Shown piece by piece: positions 42,019 through 50,824 of a stretch of 64,000 nt of DNA. The stretch spans positions 62,001 to 126,000 of the forward strand of contig NZ_PRLE01000007.1 of NCBI RefSeq assembly GCF_003287495.1, in the 5' to 3' direction. The position numbers and the translations under genes are program-made. This stretch comes from Faecalibacterium prausnitzii (GTDB lineage Bacteria > Bacillota > Clostridia > Oscillospirales > Ruminococcaceae). Every line of letters starts with the position of its first letter. Position 1 is the first letter of the stretch. The notes below the pieces were generated by a model. It had not been told where the DNA came from. It did no database searches and saw only the letters and a program-made list of their open reading frames with translations.

Positions 42019-43521
42019 TTACACACTCTCCAGGAAGCGCACAAAGCCTGCACGGCCTGCCTCGTCCAGCTTGTAGACACCGGCATCGGCCAGCACCTGT
42101 GCGAACACATGGCCTACCTCGTCCTGCAAAATCAGGTGCACATTGTCGGCGTTCAACTCCGGGTGCTTTGCAAGGATCTCCTCTGCCCACGCAGCGTGCT
42201 TTTGCAGGGCTTCGGGGTACTCTGCGATGGGCAGGTGTGCCATCAGCACATCAGCAAGGTCGAACAGCTCCTGCTTCAGGCGGCTGGGCAGCACGGCCAG
42301 ACCCATGACCTCGATCAGGCCGATGTTCTCTTTTTTGATGTGGTGGAGCTTGGCGTGGGGGTGGTAAACGCCCAGCGGATGCTCCGGGGTGGTGATGTTG
42401 TTGCGCAGCACCAAATCGAACTGGAACTTGCCGTCCCGCATCCGGGCAATGGGGGTGATGGTGTTGTGGGGTTCGCCGTCAGTCTCGGCGTAAACGAAGC
42501 ACTGTTCGTCCGTGTAGCCGCGCCATGCTGTCAGAATTTTATCTGCCAGCTCCACCAGCCGGGCATCATCGGCGCAGGTGAGGCGGATGCAGCTCATGGG
42601 CCAGTGGACGATGCCCGCTTCCACATCCTCAAAGCCGGGGAAGACCCAGGGTTTCTCGATGGGGGCTTTGGCCATGGCGAATTCATAATGGCCGCCCTGG
42701 AAATGGTCGTGGCTCAGGATGCTGCCACCCACAATGGGCAGATCGGCGTTGCTGCCCACGAAATAGTGGGGGAAGAGGGCCACAAAGTCCAGCAGCTTGC
42801 GGAACGTGGCCCGCTCGATCTTCATGGGGGTGTGGTTGTTGTTGAAGACGATGCAGTGCTCATTGTAATAGACATAAGGGCTGTATTGCAGATTCCACGC
42901 ACTGTCGTTGATGGTCAGCGGGATGATGCGGTGATTCTCGCGGGCGGGGTGGTTCATCCGGCCCGCGTAGCCCTCGTTCTCCACGCAGAGCTGGCACTTG
43001 GGGTAGGAGCTCTGGGGGGCCAGCTTGGCTGCTGCAATGGCTTTGGGGTCTTTTTCGGGCTTGGAGAGATTGATGGTGATATCCAGATCGCCGTAGGGGG
43101 TCTTGGTCACCCACTTGAGGTCCCGCTTGATGCGGTAACGGCGGATGTAGTCCGTATCCTGGCTGAACTGGTAGAACCAGTCGGTGGCGGCCTGCGGGCC
43201 CTCATTTTCGTACCGCTCCTCAAAGTTGGCGCGGACGATGCTGGGCCGGGGGGTGAGCACGCCCATGAGTTTGGTGTCAAACAGGTCGCGGGCCGTGGAG
43301 TTGTCCGCGCAGACACCGCGGGCGACGGCGTCGTCCAGCAGTGTTTTCAGGATGGATTCCAGGTCGGTGTAGCACACTTCGCCCTCAGGCGCGGTGAAGC
43401 TGTCCAGCTGCATGGTCATGAGCAGCTGGTTGCGGATGTAAATTTCATCGTCCGGCAGAATCAGGCCGGTGTCCAGGCCGTAGTTGACGAGCTGCTGGAT
43501 GGCAGTAGAGATATCGCTCAC
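42019..43521 (-). CDS. galT: Galactose-1-phosphate uridylyltransferase (class II)
   Basis: A 500-residue protein of the long Firmicutes GalT type, about 150 residues longer than the E. coli enzyme. 'SHDHFQGGHYEFAM' is the active-site region, with the nucleophilic His held in a HxHxQ-like setting, and 'NEHCIVFNNNHTPM' lies upstream. It swaps UMP between UDP-glucose and galactose 1-phosphate in the Leloir pathway. The start is GTG 43521, whose GTGA overlaps the galK stop codon, so the two are translationally coupled. No galE is in the window. Confidence 0.95.
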   Translation of the reverse strand: MSDISTAIQQLVNYGLDTGLILPDDEIYIRNQLLMTMQLDSFTAPEGEVCYTDLESILKTLLDDAVARGVCADNSTARDLFDTKLMGVLTPRPSIVRANFEERYENEGPQAATDWFYQFSQDTDYIRRYRIKRDLKWVTKTPYGDLDITINLSKPEKDPKAIAAAKLAPQSSYPKCQLCVENEGYAGRMNHPARENHRIIPLTINDSAWNLQYSPYVYYNEHCIVFNNNHTPMKIERATFRKLLDFVALFPHYFVGSNADLPIVGGSILSHDHFQGGHYEFAMAKAPIEKPWVFPGFEDVEAGIVHWPMSCIRLTCADDARLVELADKILTAWRGYTDEQCFVYAETDGEPHNTITPIARMRDGKFQFDLVLRNNITTPEHPLGVYHPHAKLHHIKKENIGLIEVMGLAVLPSRLKQELFDLADVLMAHLPIAEYPEALQKHAAWAEEILAKHPELNADNVHLILQDEVGHVFAQVLADAGVYKLDEAGRAGFVRFLESV

Positions 43522-44804
43522 AGGACTGCGCCTCCCTCCGGGCGGATGGAGAGGACATGGCAGCGGCCCTCACCCAAAATGGCCTCCATGTTGGCTTTGA
43601 ACCCCGCCAGAAGCTCCACGGGCACAAAGGCCTGTACGGTGCCGGCAAAGCCGCCGCCGTGGACGCGGACAGCGCCCTTGCCGCCCAGGAAATGTTTGGC
43701 CGCCGCAATGGTCACGGCCACCTCCTGGTGCTCCTTGTAACCGGCGGGGATCACGTTCTGCAGGTACTCCCAGCTGCTCTGGCCGGATTCGCCCACCAGA
43801 TTGAGGAATGTGGTAAAATCGCCCTCCCGCAGGGCAGTGACCTGTTTTGCCACCCGGTCATTGTCCGCATAGATATGGAACGCGCGGAGGACAGCCCGGT
43901 CGCCGCACTGTTTACGGCACTCCGGCAGCTTGGCGATAAACGTCTCAAAGGGAACATCCCGCAGCACCTCGCCGCCGCAGACAGCGGCCACGGCGCGGCA
44001 CTCATTGGGGATGGCGGCATATTCGTCGGTCAGGTCGGCGTGGTCGGCACCGGAATCCAGGATGCAGAGGGCGAGGCCCGCCTGAGAGAAGTCCACGGGC
44101 ACAGGTTCCACGATGGGCTTGGCGGGGTCGGCAAAATCAATGGTGATGATGTTGCCCACGCTGGAAGCCATCTGGTCCATCAGGCCGCAGGGCTTGCCAA
44201 AGTAGACATTCTCTGCCCACTGGCCGATCTGTGCAATGGCGATGGGGGAGACTTTCTCGGCCAGGAACAGATCGTTGAGGATGACACCGATCAGCACCTC
44301 AAAGGCGGCAGAGGACGAAACGCCGCTGCCCTTGGGCACGTTGGAAGAGATGTAGACGTCCAGGCCGGAGAGCTTGGCCCCCCGCTGGCGGAACGCCTCG
44401 CACTCGCCGCGCAGGATGGCGGCACTGGTGTTCTCCTCTTCCTTGCGGGCGGCCAGATCATTCAGGTCGATGACGCACAGGTCATAGCCCTCGCTCTGGA
44501 CACGGAGCTGGCCCAGCGTGTTGGGACCTGCGGCGGCGATCATATCAATGTTGACGCTGCCCGCCAGCACTCGGCCATGCTGGTGGTCGGTGTGGTTGCC
44601 GCCGATCTCGGTACGGCCGGGGGCGCTGTACAGCCCTGCCTCAGCATGGGGACCAAACGTTGCTTCCAGCCCGTCCAGCACGGCCTCGTACCGGGCAGCC
44701 TGTGCGGGGGTCTGCTCGGGAGCGCAGCAGTAGAGCGCTGCCAGCCGGGCAGCGTGAGCCCCACCGGACAGCTCCTGCTTCCAAACGGAAATAGGCTTCA
44801 TCAT
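43518..44804 (-). CDS. galK: Galactokinase
   Basis: A 428-residue GHMP kinase. The galactokinase signature appears as 'GRTEIGGNHTDHQHG', the ATP loop is 'VPKGSGVSSSAAFEV', and the C-terminal GHMP motif is 'VRVHGGGFAGTVQAF'. It phosphorylates galactose at C1 and feeds galT. It is the first gene of galK-galT-cutC on the - strand. The start at 44804 (or the next codon) is supported by GAGGAGGA a few bases upstream on that strand. A palindrome at 44925 is a candidate operator. Confidence 0.95.
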   Translation of the reverse strand: MMKPISVWKQELSGGAHAARLAALYCCAPEQTPAQAARYEAVLDGLEATFGPHAEAGLYSAPGRTEIGGNHTDHQHGRVLAGSVNIDMIAAAGPNTLGQLRVQSEGYDLCVIDLNDLAARKEEENTSAAILRGECEAFRQRGAKLSGLDVYISSNVPKGSGVSSSAAFEVLIGVILNDLFLAEKVSPIAIAQIGQWAENVYFGKPCGLMDQMASSVGNIITIDFADPAKPIVEPVPVDFSQAGLALCILDSGADHADLTDEYAAIPNECRAVAAVCGGEVLRDVPFETFIAKLPECRKQCGDRAVLRAFHIYADNDRVAKQVTALREGDFTTFLNLVGESGQSSWEYLQNVIPAGYKEHQEVAVTIAAAKHFLGGKGAVRVHGGGFAGTVQAFVPVELLAGFKANMEAILGEGRCHVLSIRPEGGAVL

Positions 44805-44924
44805 GGCGTGTTCCTCCTCTGAACAAATGGTGCAAATTGCAGCCGCAGCCCACAGAGCGGGCCGCGTGGAAATCTTTCTGACTCTATAATAAAGAATCCG
44901 CGCCCAAAAGACCATGCGTTATTG

Positions 44925-44940
44925 TTGCATCTGAATGCAA
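44925..44940. promoter_or_regulatory. Palindrome upstream of galK
   Basis: TTGCAT-CTGA-ATGCAA is a perfect 6-bp inverted repeat, 120 bases before galK on its coding strand. A TATTATAG element lies between it and the gene (near 44884-44892), so the palindrome is placed like an operator or activator site over the -35 region. The binding protein is not identified. Confidence 0.45.
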
Positions 44941-45122
44941 AGTTGCCAAAAATTTGCGGCGGATTTTTGTGCATAAATTCCTGCAAGTGGGCCAAAAAAA
45001 TCCTCCAAACCGGAAAAGCACTGGGCACAAACCACAAAGAACCGTTCTTTGCGGTGACACGGCGCAGGGCCTGCTGATATGGAGGATTGGATTTTATACG
45101 GTCGTGTGGAGAACACGGGGAC
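44941..45122. other. Intergenic stretch without a recognised gene
   Basis: This AT-rich segment lies between the galK promoter region and the htpG terminator. It has short A and T runs and small hairpins (for example around 44996-45012) but no supported coding frame with a good start. Confidence 0.5.
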
Positions 45123-45168
45123 AAAAAAAGCCGCGTTCCGCTTTCTGAGAGCGGAGCACGGCCTTTTT
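45123..45168 (-). terminator. Terminator of htpG
   Basis: On the - strand a GC-rich hairpin (GGCCGTGCTCCGCTCTC with its partner) is followed by a run of T (A run at 45123-45129 on +). It lies about 100 bases after the htpG stop. Confidence 0.8.
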
Positions 45169-45270
45169 GGAAAAGGAAATCGTTCTTTTGTTGGGAGTAC
45201 CAGTATGAGTATGAGGGGGAACGGGGAAGAGCGCAAGGGAGCAGCACTCTTCCCCGGAAATTCAGGGGGA

Positions 45271-47199
45271 TTACTTCATCAGGCTGCAGACGGCCTCCGC
45301 GTAAGCGGCGGGGTCATCCACGGGCAGGCCCTCAATGAGCTGTGCCTGTGCGTAGAGCAGGGCACTGTACTTGCTGACCTTGTCGGCATCGCCAGCCTCC
45401 TGGGCGGCTTTCAGCACCGCGAAGACAGGGTGGTTGACGTTCAGCTCCAGGACTTTATCGCTCTTGACGTCCTCGCTGCCGGGCTGCTTGGAGAGCACTT
45501 TCTCCATCTCGATGGAGAGGGGACCCTCGGCGGACAGGCAGACGGGGTGATCTTTCAGGCGGGTAGAGACTTTGACCTCCTTGACCTTGCCGTTCAGGGC
45601 GTCTTTCATGGCGTCGAACAGAGGCTTGTTCTCGGCGGTAGCATCTTCCGCGGCTTTCTTCTCTTCCTCGGTCTCAAGGCCCAGGTCGCCGCTGTTGACG
45701 TTCTTGAACTCCACGGTGCCGTCCTTGCCTTCGGCATCCTTGCGGGGATAGGTGCGGAGGATCTGCAGGCAGAACTCATCCACATCCTCGGTCAGGAGCA
45801 GGACATCATAGCCCTTGTCCAGTACCAGCTCGGCAGCAGGCAGCTTGGCCAGACGGTCGGTGGAGTCACCGGCGGCAAAGTAGATGTACTTCTGCTCGGC
45901 AGGCATCTTGTCGATGTACTCCTGGATGGTGACCATCTTCTGCTCTTTTGCAGACCAGAACAGCAGCAGGTCGCGCAGGAGCTCGGCGTGCATCCCGTAA
46001 TCCGAGTAAGCGCCAAACTTGATCTGGCGGCCAAACTCTTTCCAGAATGCCTCGTACTTCTCACGGTCATTGGCCAGCATGGCGTGCAGCTCGTTCTTGA
46101 TCTTCTTCTCCAGAGCGTTGTGGATAAGCTTGAGCTGGTTGTCTTTCTGCAGCATCTCACGGCTGATGTTCAGGCTCAGGTCCTGGCTGTCCACGATGCC
46201 CTTGACGAAGCTGAAGTAATCGGGCAGCAGGTCCGCGCACTTCTCCATGATAAGCACGCCGGAAGCATACAGAGCCAGGCCCTTTTCGTAGTCCTTGGTG
46301 TAGAAATCATAGGGGCGGTGGCTGGGCACGAAGAGCAGGGCGTTGTAGTTGGCGGTGCCCTCGGTGCGGCTCACGATGACGCGGGCGGGGTCGGAGTAAT
46401 CGTTGAACTTATCCTTATAGAAGCTTGCGTACTCTTCATCGGTCACTTCGCTCTTCTGCTTCTTCCAGATGGGCACCATGCTGTTCAGCGTTTCCAGCTC
46501 GGTGTAAGTTTCCCACTCGGGTTTGTAGTCGTCCGGCTTGGGATCGGGTTCGGGCTTCTGGCGGCTCTTCTCCCGCTCCATCTGGATGGGATAGCGGACG
46601 TAATCGCTGTACTTCTTCACGATGGCCACGATGCCGTACTCATCGAGGTAGTTCTCGTAGTTGTCGGTATCGGTGTTGTCCTTGATGTGCAGGATGATGT
46701 CGGTGCCCACAGTGTCTTTCTCGGTGGGCTCCAGCTCATAGCCGTCCGCGCCAGAGGAAGTCCACTGCCAGGCCTCATCGGAGCCGTAGGCCCTGGAGAT
46801 GACAGTGACCTTATCGGCTACCATGAACGCGGAGTAGAAACCCACGCCGAACTGGCCGATGATATCGATGCTCTCGTCCTGATTGTCTTTCTTGAAATCA
46901 AGAGAACCGGAGTGGGCGATGGTGCCCAGGTTCTTTTCCAGCTCGTCTTTCGTCATGCCAATGCCGTTATCGGAGATAGTCAGCAGACGGTTCTCCTTAT
47001 CACGGGTGATCAGAATGCGGAAATCGCCCTTGTTCATCCCGACAGAAGTGTCGGTCAGGCTCTTATAGTAAAGCTTGTCGATGGCGTCCGAAGCATTGGA
47101 GATGAGCTCACGCAGGAAGATCTCCTTGTTGGTGTAGATGGAGTTGATCATCATGTCCATCAGCTTTTTGCTTTCGGCCTGAAATTCTTTTTTCGCCAT
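45271..47199 (-). CDS. htpG: Hsp90-family chaperone HtpG
   Basis: A 642-residue Hsp90. The N-terminal ATPase has 'ELISNASDAIDKL' and 'DNGIGMTKDEL' with the lid 'GTIAHSGSLDF'. The middle domain has the ATP-contact Arg in 'SLNISREMLQ', and the C-terminal dimerisation domain ends without the eukaryotic MEEVD, as expected. It assists late folding and assembly of client proteins under stress. It is a single-gene unit with a perfect CIRCE element between the promoter and the start codon, so HrcA should control it. Confidence 0.97.
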   Translation of the reverse strand: MAKKEFQAESKKLMDMMINSIYTNKEIFLRELISNASDAIDKLYYKSLTDTSVGMNKGDFRILITRDKENRLLTISDNGIGMTKDELEKNLGTIAHSGSLDFKKDNQDESIDIIGQFGVGFYSAFMVADKVTVISRAYGSDEAWQWTSSGADGYELEPTEKDTVGTDIILHIKDNTDTDNYENYLDEYGIVAIVKKYSDYVRYPIQMEREKSRQKPEPDPKPDDYKPEWETYTELETLNSMVPIWKKQKSEVTDEEYASFYKDKFNDYSDPARVIVSRTEGTANYNALLFVPSHRPYDFYTKDYEKGLALYASGVLIMEKCADLLPDYFSFVKGIVDSQDLSLNISREMLQKDNQLKLIHNALEKKIKNELHAMLANDREKYEAFWKEFGRQIKFGAYSDYGMHAELLRDLLLFWSAKEQKMVTIQEYIDKMPAEQKYIYFAAGDSTDRLAKLPAAELVLDKGYDVLLLTEDVDEFCLQILRTYPRKDAEGKDGTVEFKNVNSGDLGLETEEEKKAAEDATAENKPLFDAMKDALNGKVKEVKVSTRLKDHPVCLSAEGPLSIEMEKVLSKQPGSEDVKSDKVLELNVNHPVFAVLKAAQEAGDADKVSKYSALLYAQAQLIEGLPVDDPAAYAEAVCSLMK

Positions 47200-47259
47200 A
47201 ATCCAAAACCTCTTTTATATCAGATTAAGCACTGCGGGCAACAAATTGCTTTTGAAACC

Positions 47260-47286
47260 TTAGCACTCATAACTTTCGAGTGCTAA
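47260..47286. promoter_or_regulatory. CIRCE element (HrcA operator) of htpG
   Basis: TTAGCACTC-N9-GAGTGCTAA is an exact match to the CIRCE consensus and lies directly downstream of the -10 box on the - strand. Confidence 0.97.
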
Positions 47287-47313
47287 TATACACCGCGGCG
47301 GCCCAAAAATCAA
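47285..47313 (-). promoter_or_regulatory. Promoter of htpG
   Basis: On the - strand, TTGATT (47313-47308) and TATATT (47290-47285) are 17 bases apart. The -10 overlaps the edge of the CIRCE element. Confidence 0.85.
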
Positions 47314-47351
47314 GGGGTTTCATAAAATGTTCAGAATTATTTGAGGCTGGC

Positions 47352-47380
47352 TTTACTTCTCTTTGTTAAAGCGCTATAAT
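47352..47380 (+). promoter_or_regulatory. Promoter of the alpha/beta hydrolase gene
   Basis: TTTACT at 47352-47357 and a perfect TATAAT at 47375-47380, with 17-base spacing. It diverges from the htpG promoter. Confidence 0.78.
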
Positions 47381-47440
47381 GAGCAGGTGCAAACCACATC
47401 CGCTCTGCAAGGAGCAGAGGAAAGACAAGGAGGAACCGCC

Positions 47441-48298
47441 ATGCGTCTGGAACAATGCTCGCTCCCCGGCGGCGGGAGTCTGACCGTCTATCTGCGGGAC
47501 GCTGCCCAGGCCATGCCCAATGCGCTGCGCCGCCCGGTGGTGGTCGTGGTGCCCGGCGGGGGCTATAACCATGTCAGCGCCCGGGAGGCGGACCCGGTGG
47601 CCCTGCAGTTCGCTGCGGCGGGATACCACACGGCCATCCTTACTTATCGTGTAGGGGAGGGCGCGCGGCATTACCAGCCCCTGCGCCAGCTCAACGCGGC
47701 CATTGGCCTGCTCCGTTCCCGTGCGGAAGCATGGAACCTGCTGCCGGAGAAGATCGCGGTCTGCGGCTTTTCCGCGGGCGGACACCTGGCTCTTTCCGGC
47801 GCGGTGCTCGATTTGCCAGATGGCACCCCGATGCACCGCCCCAATGCGGTGCTGCTGGCCTACCCGGTCATCACGGCAGGAAAATATGCCCACCGGGGCA
47901 GTTTTGTCCAGCTGGCGGGCAGCGAAGACCCTGCCGCCCAACAGCCGTTCACGCTGGAGGACAAGATCACACCCGCCACACCGCCGGTCTTCGTCTGGCA
48001 TACCATGGAGGACCAGACCGTGCCCATGGAAAATACCCTCCTGCTGCTGACCGCTCTGCGCCGGGCAGGCGTGCCCTGTGAGGCCCATCTGTTTGAGAAA
48101 GGGCGGCACGGCACCAGCATCAGCACGGCTGAGGTGGATGCTGCCAGCGCGCACCGGCATCACTGGGTGGAGCTGGCGCTGGAATGGCTGGGAGAAACCT
48201 TTGATTTCGATTTGAAGGATAACCTCTCACCGTTCCATCCCGCGGATGCGGGCGTGTCGCGGAGCTCCCCTCAGCAGGGGGCTAAAGATTGGCTCTGA
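47441..48298 (+). CDS. Cytoplasmic alpha/beta hydrolase (BD-FAE/acetyl esterase type)
   Basis: A 285-residue esterase. 'VVVVPGGGYNHVSAREAD' carries the oxyanion HGGG-like motif (PGGG), and 'CGFSAGGHLALSGA' contains the nucleophilic Ser. The Asp and His are expected near 'MEDQTVPMEN' and 'GRHGTS'. Similar enzymes remove acetyl or acyl groups from plant cell-wall sugars. There is no signal peptide. AAGGAGG at 47427-47433 sets ATG 47441. The last 20 or so residues are encoded by a palindrome-rich stretch (48230-48290) and look like a late extension. Confidence 0.85.
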   Translation: MRLEQCSLPGGGSLTVYLRDAAQAMPNALRRPVVVVVPGGGYNHVSAREADPVALQFAAAGYHTAILTYRVGEGARHYQPLRQLNAAIGLLRSRAEAWNLLPEKIAVCGFSAGGHLALSGAVLDLPDGTPMHRPNAVLLAYPVITAGKYAHRGSFVQLAGSEDPAAQQPFTLEDKITPATPPVFVWHTMEDQTVPMENTLLLLTALRRAGVPCEAHLFEKGRHGTSISTAEVDAASAHRHHWVELALEWLGETFDFDLKDNLSPFHPADAGVSRSSPQQGAKDWL

Positions 48299-48319
48299 TA
48301 AAAATTCACAAAGAAACCG

Positions 48320-48348
48320 TTGATTTGTCACGGCGGCTGCCGTATACT
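48320..48348 (+). promoter_or_regulatory. Promoter of the small hypothetical gene
   Basis: TTGATT at 48320-48325 and TATACT at 48343-48348, with 17-base spacing, 30 bases before the start codon. Confidence 0.72.
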
Positions 48349-48377
48349 GGTCAGCGGAGACAAACAGGAATGAGGGA

Positions 48378-48812
48378 ATGAATATGGAAACCAAAATCTC
48401 GGTCAAAGATTTGATGATGCAGGCGTTTCTCACCGGCTGGGAGCTCTCGGATAAGAGCATCTCCCAGGACGAGTATCTGCAGAGCTCCATTGATGTGATC
48501 GAAGTGCTGCAGGTGGAACCGGAGAATGTCTACGCCGAGGAGGGCCTTGGCCTGCCGGACGGCGAAGAAGTGGACCATCTGGACGACCTGCTCCGTGCCG
48601 ACGGCCAGTGGCTGTACTACGGCGTGGAGGAAGAAAACTTCTTCCTCATCCAGTGGTACCCGGATGTGGAGTCCGCCAACGCAAAGCTGGCAGAGCTGGA
48701 AGCCATGGGCGACGGCAGCAAGCAGTATCTGGTGGATTTCAGCCTCAAGCGGGAGAACCCCACGCGGGCCGAGAACTTTGGAAACTCCAACCCTGTGCAG
48801 CTCCGGTCCTGA
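48378..48812 (+). CDS. Hypothetical acidic protein
   Basis: A 144-residue soluble protein (142 if the second Met at 48384 is used, which is better spaced from GAGG). It is rich in Glu and Asp, with the segments 'DLMMQAFLTGWELSDKSI', 'WLYYGVEEENFFLIQWYP' and 'DVESANAKLAELEAMGDG'. There is no signal, membrane helix or catalytic motif. It has its own promoter and precedes an HD-domain gene by about 40 bases. I do not recognise the family. Confidence 0.65.
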   Translation: MNMETKISVKDLMMQAFLTGWELSDKSISQDEYLQSSIDVIEVLQVEPENVYAEEGLGLPDGEEVDHLDDLLRADGQWLYYGVEEENFFLIQWYPDVESANAKLAELEAMGDGSKQYLVDFSLKRENPTRAENFGNSNPVQLRS

Positions 48813-48853
48813 TTTGATTTTTTTTGGCTTTACAGCGAAAGGGAATTTGCCAC

Positions 48854-49369
48854 ATGCAGCTTTCTGAATTGGAACGGGAACGGCTTGCCGCCATCCTGGA
48901 AAAATACGACCGGCACCCGGAAGTGCAGCGGATGCGGGAGTTTATCCAGCATGGCGATGTGACGACCTACCAGCACTGCAAAAACGTGGTGCTGGTCAGC
49001 TTCTGGCTCAACCGCCGCTTTCATCTGGGGGCCGATGAGACCTCTCTGGCGGTGGGAGCTTTCCTGCACGATTTTTATTTGTACGATTGGCACAAGCGCA
49101 AAAGTTTCCAGGGGCTGCGCCGTCTGTTTGAGATGCACGGCTTCTCCCACCCGGGGTCTGCCTGCGTGAATGCCCGTAATTATTTCCAGATCACCAAAAA
49201 GGAGCAGAACATCATCCGGAGCCACATGTGGCCGTTGACGTTCCGCCACATGCCAACCTGCCGCGAGGCGGTCATCGTCTGTCTGGCCGACAAATACTGT
49301 GCTGTGGTGGAGAGCATGTTCCAGCGCGCCCGGGTGGCCGACGCGGAAGCTCCGGACAATGAGTGGTAA
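48854..49369 (+). CDS. HD-domain phosphohydrolase-like protein
   Basis: A 171-residue protein with the HD layout: His in 'TYQHCKNVVLVSFW', the HD pair in 'GAFLHDFYLYDW', then 'HGFSHPGSACVNARNYF' and a C-terminal Asp in 'VCLADKYCAVVES'. This matches small HD proteins thought to hydrolyse nucleotides or phosphoesters with a divalent metal. The substrate is unknown. The ribosome site AAAGGGA is 10 bases before ATG 48854. An in-frame upstream ATG (48824) would add ten poorly conserved residues. Confidence 0.8.
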   Translation: MQLSELERERLAAILEKYDRHPEVQRMREFIQHGDVTTYQHCKNVVLVSFWLNRRFHLGADETSLAVGAFLHDFYLYDWHKRKSFQGLRRLFEMHGFSHPGSACVNARNYFQITKKEQNIIRSHMWPLTFRHMPTCREAVIVCLADKYCAVVESMFQRARVADAEAPDNEW

Positions 49370-49386
49370 GAAAGGACGTAAAACCA

Positions 49387-50730
49387 ATGTCTCAGGAAAT
49401 TACAAAAGAACAGATCGCAGCCTTTGACGCCGATTTCAGCGCCCAGCGCGCCAACCGCGTGGCCATGAACGCCGTGACGAACAACGGCCTGCTGGCTTCC
49501 GCCATCCGCCGCGAGGCTGTGGAGCAGGATGTCCATGAATACTCCATCAGCCTGGAGCAGGGCGAGATCTGCAACCAGAAGCAGAGTGGTCGCTGCTGGA
49601 TGTTTGCGGCCCTCAACACCCTGCGCTATCAGGTGATGAAGAAGTACAACCTCAAGACCTTTGAGCTCTCGCAGGCCTACCTCTTCTTCTGGGATAAGCT
49701 GGAAAAATCCAACTACTTCCTCGAGAGCATCCTCGACACGCTGGACGAGCCCGCCAATGGCCGTCTGGTGTCCTATCTGCTGATGGCCCCTGTGAACGAT
49801 GGTGGCCAGTGGGATATGCTCTGTAATCTGATCGAGAAGTACGGCGTGGTGCCCAAGACCGCTTACCCAGAGTCCAAGGCTTCTTCCGGCAGCCGCGAGA
49901 TGGATATGACGCTGACCGAGAAGCTGCGGGAGGATGCCTGCATCCTGCGCAAGCTGCACAAGGAGGGCAAGGGCCTGGACGAGCTGCGCGCCCGCAAGAC
50001 CCGGATGCTGGGCGAGATCTACCGCCTGCTCTGCATCTGCCTGGGCGAGCCTCCCAAGACCTTTACCTTTGAGTACCGCGATAAGGACAACAACTTCCAC
50101 CGTGAAGAGGGCCTGACCCCCAAGAGCTTCTTTGAAAAGTATGTGGGCGTTGACCTGAGCGACTATGTCAGCCTCATCAATGCTCCCACCGAGGATAAGC
50201 CCTACGGCCGCAGTTACACCGTGCAGTACCTGGGCAACGTGAAAGAGGGCAACGCCGTGCGCTACCTCAACCTGCCCATCGAAGAGCTGAAGAAGGCTGC
50301 CATCGCCCAGATGAAAGACGGCCAGCCCGTCTGGTTCGGCTGCGACGTGGGCAAGTACTCCGAGCGGGATTCCGGTATCATGGATCTCGACATCCGTGGT
50401 CTGGAAGATCTGTTGGATACCCGGTTCACCATGACCAAAGCCGAGCGCCTGGACTATGGCCAGAGCCTGATGACCCATGCCATGGTCTTCCAGGGCGTCA
50501 ATCTGGATGAGAACGGCAAGCCCAACCGCTGGCGTGTGGAGAACAGCTGGGGTAAGGAGCCGGGCAAGGACGGTTACTACCTGATGACCGACCGCTGGTT
50601 CGATGAGTACATGTATCAGGTCGTGGTCAACAAGAAGTACCTGACCGCCGAGCAGATCGCGGCCTACGAGGCAGAACCCATCGCTCTGGAGCCCTGGGAC
50701 CCCATGGGCTCTCTGGCTGTGGTGCGATAA
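49387..50730 (+). CDS. pepC: Aminopeptidase C (bleomycin hydrolase family)
   Basis: A 447-residue C1B cysteine peptidase of normal PepC length. The catalytic triad is visible: Cys in 'QKQSGRCWMFAALN' (with the oxyanion Gln), His in 'SLMTHAMVFQG' and Asn in 'RVENSWGKEPG'. It works in the cytoplasm as a hexamer, trimming peptides from the N-terminus. It starts 17 bases after the HD-domain gene and is followed by a bidirectional terminator. Confidence 0.96.
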   Translation: MSQEITKEQIAAFDADFSAQRANRVAMNAVTNNGLLASAIRREAVEQDVHEYSISLEQGEICNQKQSGRCWMFAALNTLRYQVMKKYNLKTFELSQAYLFFWDKLEKSNYFLESILDTLDEPANGRLVSYLLMAPVNDGGQWDMLCNLIEKYGVVPKTAYPESKASSGSREMDMTLTEKLREDACILRKLHKEGKGLDELRARKTRMLGEIYRLLCICLGEPPKTFTFEYRDKDNNFHREEGLTPKSFFEKYVGVDLSDYVSLINAPTEDKPYGRSYTVQYLGNVKEGNAVRYLNLPIEELKKAAIAQMKDGQPVWFGCDVGKYSERDSGIMDLDIRGLEDLLDTRFTMTKAERLDYGQSLMTHAMVFQGVNLDENGKPNRWRVENSWGKEPGKDGYYLMTDRWFDEYMYQVVVNKKYLTAEQIAAYEAEPIALEPWDPMGSLAVVR

Positions 50731-50771
50731 ATGCGGGAAATGACCTGTAAAGTAAAAATACAGTACAGATA

Positions 50772-50813
50772 AAAAATACCACTGTGCGTCAAAATGTGCA
50801 CAGTGGTATTTTT
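50772..50813. terminator. Bidirectional terminator
   Basis: AAAAATACCACTGTGC (50772-50787) pairs perfectly with its complement (50798-50813). It ends pepC on + and the acetyltransferase on -. Confidence 0.9.
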
Positions 50814-50824
50814 GCTTGTGTGGC

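Noticed and set aside
45079-47286. 735-codon + strand frame opposite htpG
   Set aside because: Antisense shadow of htpG; it also runs through the CIRCE element and the htpG promoter.
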